Of a DNA stretch of 15,102 nucleotides, positions 8,149 through 14,144 are shown one piece after another; positions within the stretch are counted from its first letter, which is position 1, and each line of letters opens with the position of its first letter. This DNA is from an uncultured Clostridia bacterium (GTDB lineage Bacteria > Bacillota_A > Clostridia > Christensenellales > Aristaeellaceae). The notes below the pieces were generated by a model. It saw nothing but the letters and a program-made list of their open reading frames with translations, was not told the origin of the DNA and made no database searches. The translations under genes and the position numbers were made by a program. The DNA is taken from assembly GCA_945871545.1 (NCBI GenBank), contig CAMBWJ010000013.1, positions 1 through 15,102 on the forward strand, read 5' to 3'.

Positions 8149-8190
8149 AACGCAATTGCAATTCAATTCCGGAAGCCGTTCGGCAAGGTC

Positions 8191-8511
8191 TCATTCCTCG
8201 TCGAAATCCACGTCCTCCTCGTCAAAGTCGGAGTTCTCGATGATGTCGATCAGCTTTTCGGCGAGCTCCTCCTCCACCGGGACGAACTCCTCCATGTCGT
8301 CGCTGACGGGCACGACCTTCATCACAAAGGCCTCGCGGCGGCTGTCGCAACCCTCGCATGCCTTGGTGTCGCAGGTCTCGCAGCTGCCGTCGCCAAGCTC
8401 GGCCAGCAGCGCATACTCCTGACCCTCGTAGAAGAGGTAGTCCAGCACCTCCATGGTGATCTCGTTGCCGTTATCGTCCTCAAACACGACCAGATCCTGT
8501 TCGTTTTCCAT
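8191..8511 (-). CDS. DUF1292 (YrzB-like) protein with a four-cysteine cluster
   Basis: A 106-residue acidic protein. The N-terminal half (DLVVFEDDNGNEITMEVLDY then YEGQEYALL) matches the DUF1292 pattern of small Firmicutes proteins of unknown function: 'D-x-x-G-N-E', a 'V-L-D' strand and 'Y-x-G-x-E-Y-A-L-L'. The usual middle is interrupted by Cys44-x2-Cys47-x4-Cys52-x2-Cys55, which could hold a metal or be redox active; this is inference. The C-terminus is a run of Asp and Glu. The ATG has AAGGAG (8520-8525) eight bases upstream and its own promoter. It is a monocistronic unit between the sigma-factor operon and lon. Confidence 0.85.
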   Translation of the reverse strand: MENEQDLVVFEDDNGNEITMEVLDYLFYEGQEYALLAELGDGSCETCDTKACEGCDSRREAFVMKVVPVSDDMEEFVPVEEELAEKLIDIIENSDFDEEDVDFDEE

Positions 8512-8556
8512 CTGTCGCGCTCCTTATGCGTATTTCAGGAAGCCCTGATGCATCTC

Positions 8557-8585
8557 ATTATAGCGCACTGCCCGCAAAAACGCAA
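8557..8585 (-). promoter_or_regulatory. Promoter of the DUF1292 gene
   Basis: On the minus strand TTGCGT (8580-8585), a 17-base spacer and a perfect TATAAT (8557-8562). The -35 is identical to that of the GNAT gene. It lies right after the stop of the DUF896 gene, and no terminator was seen between them, so readthrough is possible. Confidence 0.75.
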
Positions 8586-8594
8586 GCCTGTGCA

Positions 8595-8810
8595 CTACTT
8601 TTTCTTGCGGTTCACGTCCCGCAGCGCGACCCGGCTGCCGTCGGGATACTCCACAACGGTCTGATCCAACTGGCCCCGGAACTGGCTCCGGAAGGCCTGA
8701 AGGTAGGCCTGCCGCAGCGCATGGCGCTCCGCAGCCTCCTCGTTGGTCAGTTCCCGCTCCCGGGAGATGCGCGTCAGTTCGTTGATTCGCTTGATGTTCG
8801 CCTGCTCCAT
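8595..8810 (-). CDS. DUF896 (YnzC-like) small protein
   Basis: A 71-residue helical protein matching the DUF896/UPF0291 pattern of low-GC Gram-positives: KRINELTRISRERELTNEE, then a helix with LRQAYLQAFRSQFRGQL, then VVEYPDGS and a basic tail. Its function is not established; the Bacillus relative YnzC forms a short two-helix bundle. The ATG at 8810 is preferred because GGAGG (8816-8820) sits five bases upstream. A GTG at 8825 overlapping the previous stop lacks a binding site. It is the last gene of the sigma-factor operon, 11 bases after the SIMPL gene. Confidence 0.85.
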   Translation of the reverse strand: MEQANIKRINELTRISRERELTNEEAAERHALRQAYLQAFRSQFRGQLDQTVVEYPDGSRVALRDVNRKKK

Positions 8811-8821
8811 TGCTTCCTCCG

Positions 8822-9523
8822 TCACTTCAGTTCGTAGCTGATCTGCACCTGCGCGTTGACGCGAATCTGCGCCGCGCGCACGGTGGTCGCCGCGCCGTCC
8901 ATCGCGCTTGCCTCGCGCATGTACATCCCGCTGCCGGCGGTGCTGTTGTAGTAGCTGTAATCGTCCTCACTGCCCTGGCTGATGGTCAGGATGCCGCCCA
9001 GCTCACGTCCGGATGCCGCAGCAATGACCTCCGCCTTGCCCTGCGCATCCGCCACCGCCAGCTCCAGCGCCTTCTTCTGCGCCTGGCTGTCATCCTTCAC
9101 GGTGAAGCTGATGGAATCAAAGGTGTTGGCCCCAGCAGCAAAGGCCGCGTCGATGTAGCTGCCGATGCTGTCGATCTCATCGGTCATGATCGTCAGCGAA
9201 TTGCTGATGGAATAGCCGGTGATGCGCTCCATCTCGCCGGAGTAATCGTAGCGGGGCGAGATGTAGAGGTAGTTCGTGGAGATGTTGCTGTCCTCCAGAC
9301 CCGCATCCAGCAGCGCCTGGCAGATGGCGTTCATCTTCTCGTTCGCCTGATTCTGCAGTTCGCCCAGATCCTCTCCGTTGATGGAGATGCCCAGCGACGC
9401 GCTCACGCGATCCGCCGCCACGTAGACCGTGCCGCTGCCGGTCACGTTCAGCGTGCTCTCGGCAATCGCAGAGCAGCCCAGCAGCATTGCCAGCGCCATA
9501 ATGCATGCAAGAATCCTCTTCAT
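8822..9523 (-). CDS. Exported SIMPL-domain (DUF541, YggE-like) protein
   Basis: A 233-residue secreted or lipid-anchored protein. Residues 1-21 are a signal peptide (KR, then a hydrophobic core). Cleavage could be by signal peptidase I after AIA (19-21), or Cys17 in LLGC could be a lipobox; the sequence does not decide. The rest is a SIMPL domain: LNVTGSGTVYVAADRVSASLG at the start, repeated 'I-x-T-x-x-L-x-I-x-P-R-Y' and 'GYSISNSL' strands, and the helix KKALELAVADAQGKAEVIAAASG. SIMPL proteins occur in the bacterial envelope and are linked to oxidative stress in E. coli (YggE), but their biochemistry is unclear. AAGGAG (9530-9535) sets the start. It follows the anti-sigma gene by 20 bases, so it is probably part of the sigma factor's response. 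Confidence 0.9.
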   Translation of the reverse strand: MKRILACIMALAMLLGCSAIAESTLNVTGSGTVYVAADRVSASLGISINGEDLGELQNQANEKMNAICQALLDAGLEDSNISTNYLYISPRYDYSGEMERITGYSISNSLTIMTDEIDSIGSYIDAAFAAGANTFDSISFTVKDDSQAQKKALELAVADAQGKAEVIAAASGRELGGILTISQGSEDDYSYYNSTAGSGMYMREASAMDGAATTVRAAQIRVNAQVQISYELK

Positions 9524-9543
9524 GTTTTTCTCCTTTATTCTTC

Positions 9544-10260
9544 TCACTGTTCGGTCAGCTGGATGTAGACCACGGCGGTCTCGCCGCTCTCCTCCCGAAG
9601 CTCGGAATCCAGCTCCGTTCCCAGCAGGCTCGCCGCGTTCAGGAAGTCCTCCATGTACACAGCGGGCAGCTCGATGCGGTACATGGCCTCGCGGTCCGCT
9701 TCTCCGCGATCCGTGGTCGCCGTGCCGCTGTACTCCGCCGTCAGCTCCTCCAGCGTCCGGCAGGCCCGGTCGAAGTCCGCAACCGCATACTTCTTCCACG
9801 CGGCATATTCCTCCGCAGAGATGCTGTATGTTGTCTGCACCGCGTCGGATTCGCCGTCGGTGGCAACCATGGCGGAGAATTCCACGCCGCGCGCCTGCGC
9901 ACCCGCATTCGGCGTCACGACATTCTGCGGGTTCAGCGCATCGCTGCGCAGCACCGCCGTGCAGCCAATGGCCACAACCAGCGCCGCCGCCAGTCCATAG
10001 ACCACGCGAAGCATGCGCTTTCTGCTGCGCTTTCCTGCCTCTGCGCGAACAGCGTTCCGCCAGGCAGCCTGGGCCTCCAGCGGCACGCTCACATCGTCGT
10101 CCATATGGGCCAACGCGTCCCGCACAAGCTCCGCCGCCTCCAACTCGTTTCTACAATCCTCACAGGCAGCCGCATGATCCCGCAGCGCGCGCATCTCCTC
10201 TGCGGAAAGCTCGCCATCAATGTAGGCGTCCAGCATCGCGCGCATCTGTTCGCAATTCAT
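9544..10260 (-). CDS. Membrane anti-sigma factor with zinc finger (ZAS domain)
   Basis: A 238-residue protein. Residues 1-40 are a zinc-binding anti-sigma domain with His29-x3-Cys33-x2-Cys36 and Cys3 as possible fourth ligand. Such domains hold the partner ECF sigma factor inactive in the cytosol. One membrane span covers about residues 84-104 after a basic stretch (GKRSRKR). The outer part (105-238) has YRIELPAVYMEDFLNAASLLG, resembling the strand-helix of DUF4349-type proteins, a weak similarity. AAGGAGG lies seven bases before the ATG. The gene follows the sigma gene by 31 bases, the usual arrangement. In this family, signals sensed by the outer part lead to release of the sigma factor, often by proteolysis; this is family knowledge. 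Confidence 0.9.
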   Translation of the reverse strand: MNCEQMRAMLDAYIDGELSAEEMRALRDHAAACEDCRNELEAAELVRDALAHMDDDVSVPLEAQAAWRNAVRAEAGKRSRKRMLRVVYGLAAALVVAIGCTAVLRSDALNPQNVVTPNAGAQARGVEFSAMVATDGESDAVQTTYSISAEEYAAWKKYAVADFDRACRTLEELTAEYSGTATTDRGEADREAMYRIELPAVYMEDFLNAASLLGTELDSELREESGETAVVYIQLTEQ

Positions 10261-10291
10261 ACGTCAACCTCCTTTCCCCCATAACTGTTGT

Positions 10292-10870
10292 TTAGACGCC
10301 GTGCGTGTCAAAAAGTTCCGTCTTTTTGGACAATTTTTCGCGCAATTTCTCGCGTCCCCGGCTGATCCGGGATTTGATGGTGCCAACGTTCACGTCGAGC
10401 ATCTGTGCGATCTCGTCGTAGGAGTAGCCCTGCACGTCCCGCAGCACGATGGCGGAGCGCATGTCCTCGGGCAGCTCCCGTATGGCCCCGGCCAGCGTCT
10501 TGCGCGTCTCCGATTGAATCGCCCTGCGCTCGGGCACATTGTCGCCGTCGGAGGGCGACCAACCCTGGTCCAGCAGGTTGTCCAGTGAGGTGTTCGGGCG
10601 GTTCTTCTTGCGCCGCAGCTCATCCAGACAGGTGTTCATGGTGATGCGGTACACCCAGGTGGAAAAGCTCGATTGCCCCTTGAAGCCGCCGATCGCCCGG
10701 TAGATGCGCAGCATGGCCTCCTGCAGGCAGTCCTGGGCGTCCTCCCGGTTGGCAAACATCCGCAGCGCGACGGCGTACATGCGCTTCTCGTGCATCGCCA
10801 TCAATTGATTGAAAGCCGAAGGGTCTCCGCCGGATGCACGCTCAATCAATTTCTGTTCATTCTGTTCCAA
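10292..10870 (-). CDS. ECF (sigma-70 family) RNA polymerase sigma factor
   Basis: A 192-residue extracytoplasmic-function sigma factor. Region 2 (about 16-88) includes ANREDAQDCLQEAMLRIYRAI and FSTWVYRITMNTCLDELRR, the -10 recognition segment. Region 4 (about 128-180) includes LPEDMRSAIVLRDVQGYSYDEI and the helix-turn-helix VGTIKSRISRGREKLRE for the -35. There is no region 1 or 3, as expected of the group. I chose a TTG start at 10870 because GGAGG lies seven bases upstream; the first in-frame ATG (10933) is inside the promoter. The anti-sigma gene follows. The promoter is sigma-A-like, and I saw no second copy of an ECF-type motif that would show self-control. Confidence 0.93.
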   Translation of the reverse strand: MEQNEQKLIERASGGDPSAFNQLMAMHEKRMYAVALRMFANREDAQDCLQEAMLRIYRAIGGFKGQSSFSTWVYRITMNTCLDELRRKKNRPNTSLDNLLDQGWSPSDGDNVPERRAIQSETRKTLAGAIRELPEDMRSAIVLRDVQGYSYDEIAQMLDVNVGTIKSRISRGREKLREKLSKKTELFDTHGV

Positions 10871-10912
10871 CGGTCCGCCTCCTCTGGTCTCTTTTGCGTC
10901 GGTTCTCACTCT

Positions 10913-10940
10913 ATTATACACGAAATGCGGCATTTTGCAA
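10913..10940 (-). promoter_or_regulatory. Promoter of the sigma-factor operon
   Basis: On the minus strand TTGCAA (10935-10940), a 16-base spacer and a perfect TATAAT (10913-10918). The start would be near 10906, giving a leader of about 36 bases. It is divergent from the tRNA promoter, 25 bases away. Confidence 0.7.
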
Positions 10941-10965
10941 CGCTGGGAAAAATTTGGGAAATGTC

Positions 10966-10994
10966 TTGCATTTTTACAATGAATCCTTTATAAT
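10966..10994 (+). promoter_or_regulatory. Promoter of the tRNA-Leu gene
   Basis: TTGCAT (10966-10971), a 17-base spacer and a perfect TATAAT (10989-10994). Transcription would start near 11001, only five bases before the mature tRNA. Confidence 0.8.
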
Positions 10995-11005
10995 AGTTAA
11001 CGCAT

Positions 11006-11088
11006 GCCGGTGTGGCGGAATGGCAGACGCATCGCACTCAAAATGCGACGGTTTATCCGTGCCGGTTCAAGTCCGGCCACCGGCACCA
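11006..11088 (+). tRNA. tRNA-Leu (anticodon CAA)
   Basis: The 83 bases fold as a class II tRNA. The acceptor stem is GCCGGTG with CACCGGC, and the 3' CCA is encoded. The anticodon stem is TCGCA/TGCGA with loop CTCAAAA and anticodon CAA (11039-11041), reading UUG leucine codons. There is a variable arm CGG-TTTAT-CCG, and the T stem GCCGG/CCGGC carries loop TTCAAGT. The long variable arm fits leucine. Its own promoter and terminator make it a single-gene unit. Confidence 0.96.
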
Positions 11089-11092
11089 CTTT

Positions 11093-11125
11093 GGAGCAAG
11101 CTTTTGTCGCTTGCTCCGCTTTTTT
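11093..11125 (+). terminator. Terminator of the tRNA-Leu gene
   Basis: A 9 bp perfect stem (GGAGCAAGC with GCTTGCTCC, 11093-11101 and 11109-11117) with a 7-base loop and six T at 11120-11125, starting five bases after the CCA end. Confidence 0.92.
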
Positions 11126-11188
11126 GACAAATTGCAAGCGCAGTGCCGGTTTGCATATTCTTTTCATCCGGCCGCCATGCGAACGGAA

Positions 11189-11232
11189 CGCCAGTCCGGA
11201 TCCCTGCGATCACGACTGGCGCTTTGTTTTTT
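11189..11232 (+). terminator. Second plus-strand terminator, overlapping the 3' end of the HxlR gene
   Basis: CGCCAGTC (11189-11196) pairs with GACTGGCG (11214-11221). The loop holds a further GATC/GATC pairing. CTTTGTTTTTT follows. In the plus direction this is a good terminator; the T-run is the antisense of the last HxlR codons. It could stop readthrough from the tRNA gene, or end a small unannotated plus-strand RNA. As a minus-strand terminator for HxlR it lacks a U-tract. Confidence 0.6.
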
Positions 11233-11581
11233 CGGCATCGTCTGCTTGAACCTCAACTGACAGATTCGCATCTCCCCATTTCTTGATGCAGTCGAGGACG
11301 GACAGAAAGCTCTCTCCCAACCCGGTCAGACTGTATTCGACGTGCGGCGGGAGCTCGCAAAAATCATGGCGATGAAGAAAGCCGTCCGCCTCCAATTCCC
11401 TGAGCTGCTTGGTGAGGGAGCTCTCCGTGATCTCGCCGATCTGGCGGCGAAGCTGCCCAAAGCGCCGGATTTCGCACCTCCCGATGTACCACAGGATTTC
11501 AATCTTGTACTTCCCGCCCAGCATCCTCTGCACGGTGGAGATTGTTTTGCATCGACCGGCGGCCACTTCCGATTTTCTCAT
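11210..11581 (-). CDS. HxlR family winged-helix transcriptional regulator
   Basis: A 123-residue DNA-binding repressor or activator of the HxlR/MarR-like group, typically dimeric. Seen are the conserved N-terminal cysteine (Cys11), GGKYKIEILWYI (22-33, normally GGKWK), RRFGQLRRQIGEITESSLTKQL as the recognition helix region, LEADGFLHRHDF as the wing, and PPHVEYSLTGLGESF. Relatives such as YodB and HypR sense thiol-reactive or quinone stress through the N-terminal cysteine; whether this one does is inference. The ATG at 11581 has AAAGGAGG eight bases upstream. Longer in-frame starts lie in the promoter. It is divergent from a radical SAM gene, which it probably controls. Confidence 0.92.
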   Translation of the reverse strand: MRKSEVAAGRCKTISTVQRMLGGKYKIEILWYIGRCEIRRFGQLRRQIGEITESSLTKQLRELEADGFLHRHDFCELPPHVEYSLTGLGESFLSVLDCIKKWGDANLSVEVQADDAEKTKRQS

Positions 11582-11603
11582 CCGTCCATCCTCCTTTCGC
11601 ACC

Positions 11604-11632
11604 ATTATATTCCCTCTGCCATCACAATTCAA
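11604..11632 (-). promoter_or_regulatory. Promoter of the HxlR gene
   Basis: On the minus strand TTGAAT (11627-11632), a 17-base spacer and a perfect TATAAT (11604-11609). The -35 borders the inverted repeats at 11635-11657, so self-repression is likely. Confidence 0.75.
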
Positions 11633-11634
11633 TA

Positions 11635-11657
11635 TACTGCAAAAAAGTACCGTACTT
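11635..11657. promoter_or_regulatory. Candidate HxlR operator, overlapping inverted repeats
   Basis: TACT-N7-AGTA (11635-11649) overlaps a perfect AAGTAC-C-GTACTT (11645-11657). They fill the space between the two divergent -35 boxes and touch the plus-strand one. Outer arms CACAATT (11623-11629) and AATTGTG (11660-11666) are placed symmetrically around them. TACT-N7-AGTA is the pattern I recall for the HxlR-family repressor YodB of Bacillus subtilis. Binding is inference. Confidence 0.6.
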
Positions 11658-11684
11658 ACAATTGTGCGGCTTTCATGCTAGAAT
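11656..11684 (+). promoter_or_regulatory. Promoter of the radical SAM gene
   Basis: An extended -10, TGCTAGAAT (11676-11684), with a weak -35 TTACAA (11656-11661) at 17 bases. The -35 overlaps the right arm of the candidate operator. Transcription would start near 11690. Confidence 0.6.
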
Positions 11685-11689
11685 GATGC

Positions 11690-11734
11690 CAACGAGGCCG
11701 AATGTGCGCAGGTCTGCCTCGTTGCCTGCGCATA
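11690..11734 (+). promoter_or_regulatory. Leader with two interleaved, mutually exclusive hairpins
   Basis: Stem A pairs CAACGAGGC (11690-11698) with GCCTCGTTG (11716-11724), nine perfect pairs. Stem B pairs 11703-11712 with 11725-11734 (core TGCGCAGG/CCTGCGCA), ten pairs including one G-T. The right strand of A lies wholly in the loop of B. Stem A starts at the predicted 5' end of the transcript, and no T-run follows either stem, so this is not a terminator. It may control translation or stability, or act as a DNA site. The role is not known. Confidence 0.5.
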
Positions 11735-11759
11735 AATGAAACAATATGAGGTTTTGGTC

Positions 11760-12695
11760 ATGCATTACACTGGAACAATCTGGCGACCGCCCTATGAAGC
11801 GGATTCGCTGCTCCTGGAAGTCACCGCGGGCTGCACCCATCACAGCTGCAAATTCTGCACGCTGTACAGCGAGCTTCCGTTCAATTTCAGGCTGTCTCCC
11901 ATGAAGGACATCGAACATGATTTGCTGGAAGCGCAGGTCCTGCACACAAATCCACATTCGAGGACGCTTGCCCAGCTTCAGGGCAGGGATTTTGCAGAGC
12001 CAATCCGCCGCGTCTTCCTGACAGGGGCAAATCCGTTTGTACTCAAGACGGAAAAACTGCTTGAAATCGCAGACTGTATCAAAAAGTATCTGCCGAATGT
12101 CGAATCCATCGGCTGCTTTGCCCGAATCACGGATACCTACAACAAGACGGATGGCGAGCTGCTGCAGCTCCGCCGTGCGGGTTACAATGGCCTGACCATC
12201 GGCGTGGAAACCGGAGATGATGCGGCACTTGCCTTCATGCGCAAGGGATACACCTCCGAGGACATTCTGACGCAGTGCAGACGCTTGGAACAGGCCGATA
12301 TTGCGTATGGCTTCTTCTATCTGACCGGCATCTCCGGCAAGGGAAGGGGTCAGCAGGGTGCGCTGGCTTCCGCAGAGGTCTTCAACCAGCTGCATCCGTT
12401 CCTGATCGGCCCGAATATGCTGACGATTTATCCCGAATCCGAGCTGTATCGGGAGATTCAAGACGGAAACTGGGCGGAGGAAGCGGAACTCGAAAAATAC
12501 CGGGAGCTGCGAACCCTCATGGAAAACCTGAAGCTGAACACCTGCTTCGCTGCGATGGGTGCGTCCAACGCTTTCCAGCTCAGGGGGCGCTTGCCGGAGG
12601 ACAGGGAGGAACTGCTTAAGGCGCTGGATCGGATCATCTCCGAATTCAGTGAACGTGAGTTGCGGCATTACCGCGAAACGCTGCCGCATCTGTAA
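11760..12695 (+). CDS. Radical SAM protein (COG1032-like), function unknown
   Basis: A 311-residue protein with the iron-sulfur motif Cys25-x4-Cys30-x2-Cys33 in EVTAGCTHHSCKFCTLY. It would bind a 4Fe-4S cluster and split S-adenosylmethionine to a radical. After it come FLTGANPFVLKTEKLLEI (the 'G-G/A-N-P' strand), SIGCFARITD, GYNGLTIGVETGDDAALAFMRKGYT (the ExGxD-like SAM-binding strand) and YGFFYLTGISGKGRG. The opening MHYTGTIWRPPYEADS matches the usual start of this group. I chose ATG 11760 because GAGG (11748-11751) lies eight bases upstream; an in-frame ATG at 11736 adds eight residues but has no binding site and abuts the leader hairpin. No substrate can be assigned. It is divergent from an HxlR regulator, so it may be stress-controlled. 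Confidence 0.88.
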   Translation: MHYTGTIWRPPYEADSLLLEVTAGCTHHSCKFCTLYSELPFNFRLSPMKDIEHDLLEAQVLHTNPHSRTLAQLQGRDFAEPIRRVFLTGANPFVLKTEKLLEIADCIKKYLPNVESIGCFARITDTYNKTDGELLQLRRAGYNGLTIGVETGDDAALAFMRKGYTSEDILTQCRRLEQADIAYGFFYLTGISGKGRGQQGALASAEVFNQLHPFLIGPNMLTIYPESELYREIQDGNWAEEAELEKYRELRTLMENLKLNTCFAAMGASNAFQLRGRLPEDREELLKALDRIISEFSERELRHYRETLPHL

Positions 12696-12715
12696 GACAT
12701 ATCCCCGTCACATGC

Positions 12716-12764
12716 GCAAGTGCGCCCTGCAAGCGCAATAGAGCGGATTGCAGGGCGCACTTGT
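12716..12764. terminator. Long hairpin between convergent genes, probable bidirectional terminator
   Basis: CAAGTGCGCCCTGCAA (12717-12732) pairs perfectly with TTGCAGGGCGCACTTG (12748-12763), 16 pairs extended by one G-T, around a 15-base loop. It ends one base before the stop codon of the aldehyde dehydrogenase gene and 20 bases after that of the radical SAM gene. Neither side has a T-run, so it is not a standard rho-independent terminator. Confidence 0.55.
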
Positions 12765-14144
12765 TCAGCGCAGGAACAGGTGAATCAGCTTGTCAAAGCA
12801 ATTCTTATAGGGCTGGTAGCGCATGGGCAGGTCGATCCAGGTCTTCTTGTCCACGATGCTGCGCATATGGGAGAAGGTCTCGAAGCCGGTCTTGCCATGG
12901 TAAGCGCCCATGCCGCTCTCCCCCACGCCGCCGAAGCCCATGCTGCTGGTGGCCAGGTGGATCACCACGTCGTTGACGCAGCCGCCGCCGAAGCGACAGC
13001 GCCGCTGCACGCGGCGGATAGCGGCCTTATCCGAAGAGAAGATGTACAGCGCCAGCGGCCTGGGTCGATCGTTGATGCTGCGGATGGTCTCGTCCAGATC
13101 CTCGTAGGTCAGCACCGGCACCACCGGGCCGAAGATCTCCTGCTGCATCACGGGATCGTCAAAGCTCACGTTGTCCAGGATCGTCGGCTGGATCCTGCAC
13201 GCGGCCCGGTCGGATTCGCCGCCGTAGGCCAGCTTCGCCGGATCGATCAGGCCGCAGATTCGGTCGAAGTGCTTCTCGTTGATGATTTTTCCGTAGTCCG
13301 CGTTGGAGCGCCAGTCCGCACCGTACTGCCGGAGAATCTCCTCCTTCAGCAGGTCGATCAACTCGTCTTTGATGCTCTTTTCGCAAAGGATGTAGTCCGG
13401 GGCGACGCAGGTCTGGCCGCAGTTCAGGAACTTGCCGAAGGCGATGCGCCTGGCCGCCAGCTTCAGGTTTGCGCTTGCGTCCACGATGCAGGGGCTCTTT
13501 CCGCCCAGCTCCAGCGCCACCGGCGTGAGCTTCGGCGCGGCCTTCTCCAGCACCAGCTTTCCCACGTTGGCGCTCCCGGTGAAGAAGATAAAATCGAAGT
13601 TCTCCTCCAGCAGACAGGCGTTCTCGCTGCGGCCGCCAGTGACCACCGCCACGTATTCCCTGGGGAAGATTTCGCCGAGCAGCGTCGAGATCAGCGCACT
13701 GGTGTTGGGCGAATAGGCGCTGGGCTTGACGACCGCCGTGTTGCCCGCGGCGATGGCGTCCACCAGCGGATCCAGCGTCAGCAACAGCGGATAGTTCCAG
13801 GGACTCATGATCAGGGTCACGCCGTAGGGCGCGGGGCTCACGTAGCTGCGGGAGGCAAACTGCGCAAGCGGCGTGGGGACGCGCTTTTCCCGGCTGAAAG
13901 AACGGATGTGCCGCAGCATGTAGCCGATCTCGCTGAGCACCAGACCGCTCTCGCACATGTAGCTCTCAAATGCGGACTTGCCCAGATCGGCGCGCAGCGC
14001 CTCCGCGATGCGCACCTCGTTCTGCTGAATCGCGCTGCGAAGGCGCTTCAAAGCATCGATGCGAAAATCGATGGGCAGCGTCGCGCCGCTGGCAAAGTAG
14101 CTGCGCTGCGCCTCCACGATGGCAGAAATCTCCTCCGGCCTCAT
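12765..14144 (-). CDS. Aldehyde dehydrogenase, ALDH3-like
   Basis: A 459-residue NAD(P)-dependent aldehyde dehydrogenase that oxidises an aldehyde to the acid in the cytosol. Motifs in order: SPWNYPLLLTLDPLVDAIAAGN with the catalytic Asn, VVKPSAYSP, FTGSANVGK, LELGGKSP with general base Glu212, NCGQTCVAPDY with nucleophile Cys246, and QEIFGPVVPVLTY. The positions of Glu and Cys and the short N-terminus match the ALDH3/YwdH type rather than the 490-residue classes or CoA-acylating enzymes. The ATG has GGAGGAAGAAGC directly upstream and overlaps the stop of the alcohol dehydrogenase gene by four bases (ATGA). The pair suggests alcohol to aldehyde to acid, or aldehyde disposal by reduction and oxidation. 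The substrate is unknown. Confidence 0.95.
   Translation of the reverse strand: MRPEEISAIVEAQRSYFASGATLPIDFRIDALKRLRSAIQQNEVRIAEALRADLGKSAFESYMCESGLVLSEIGYMLRHIRSFSREKRVPTPLAQFASRSYVSPAPYGVTLIMSPWNYPLLLTLDPLVDAIAAGNTAVVKPSAYSPNTSALISTLLGEIFPREYVAVVTGGRSENACLLEENFDFIFFTGSANVGKLVLEKAAPKLTPVALELGGKSPCIVDASANLKLAARRIAFGKFLNCGQTCVAPDYILCEKSIKDELIDLLKEEILRQYGADWRSNADYGKIINEKHFDRICGLIDPAKLAYGGESDRAACRIQPTILDNVSFDDPVMQQEIFGPVVPVLTYEDLDETIRSINDRPRPLALYIFSSDKAAIRRVQRRCRFGGGCVNDVVIHLATSSMGFGGVGESGMGAYHGKTGFETFSHMRSIVDKKTWIDLPMRYQPYKNCFDKLIHLFLR

Noticed and set aside
7924..8166. N-terminal extension of lon by 81 codons
   Set aside because: The stretch contains a consensus promoter (7954-7982) and part of the DUF1292 terminator, and is not like a Lon N-terminus.
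8811..8825. GTG start for the DUF896 gene overlapping the previous stop as GTGA
   Set aside because: No ribosome binding site precedes it, while the ATG at 8810 has GGAGG at the right distance.
11124..11129. Perfect TTGACA after the tRNA terminator as a promoter for a small RNA
   Set aside because: No -10-like hexamer lies 15-19 bases downstream; the nearest, CATATT at 11154, is 24 bases away.
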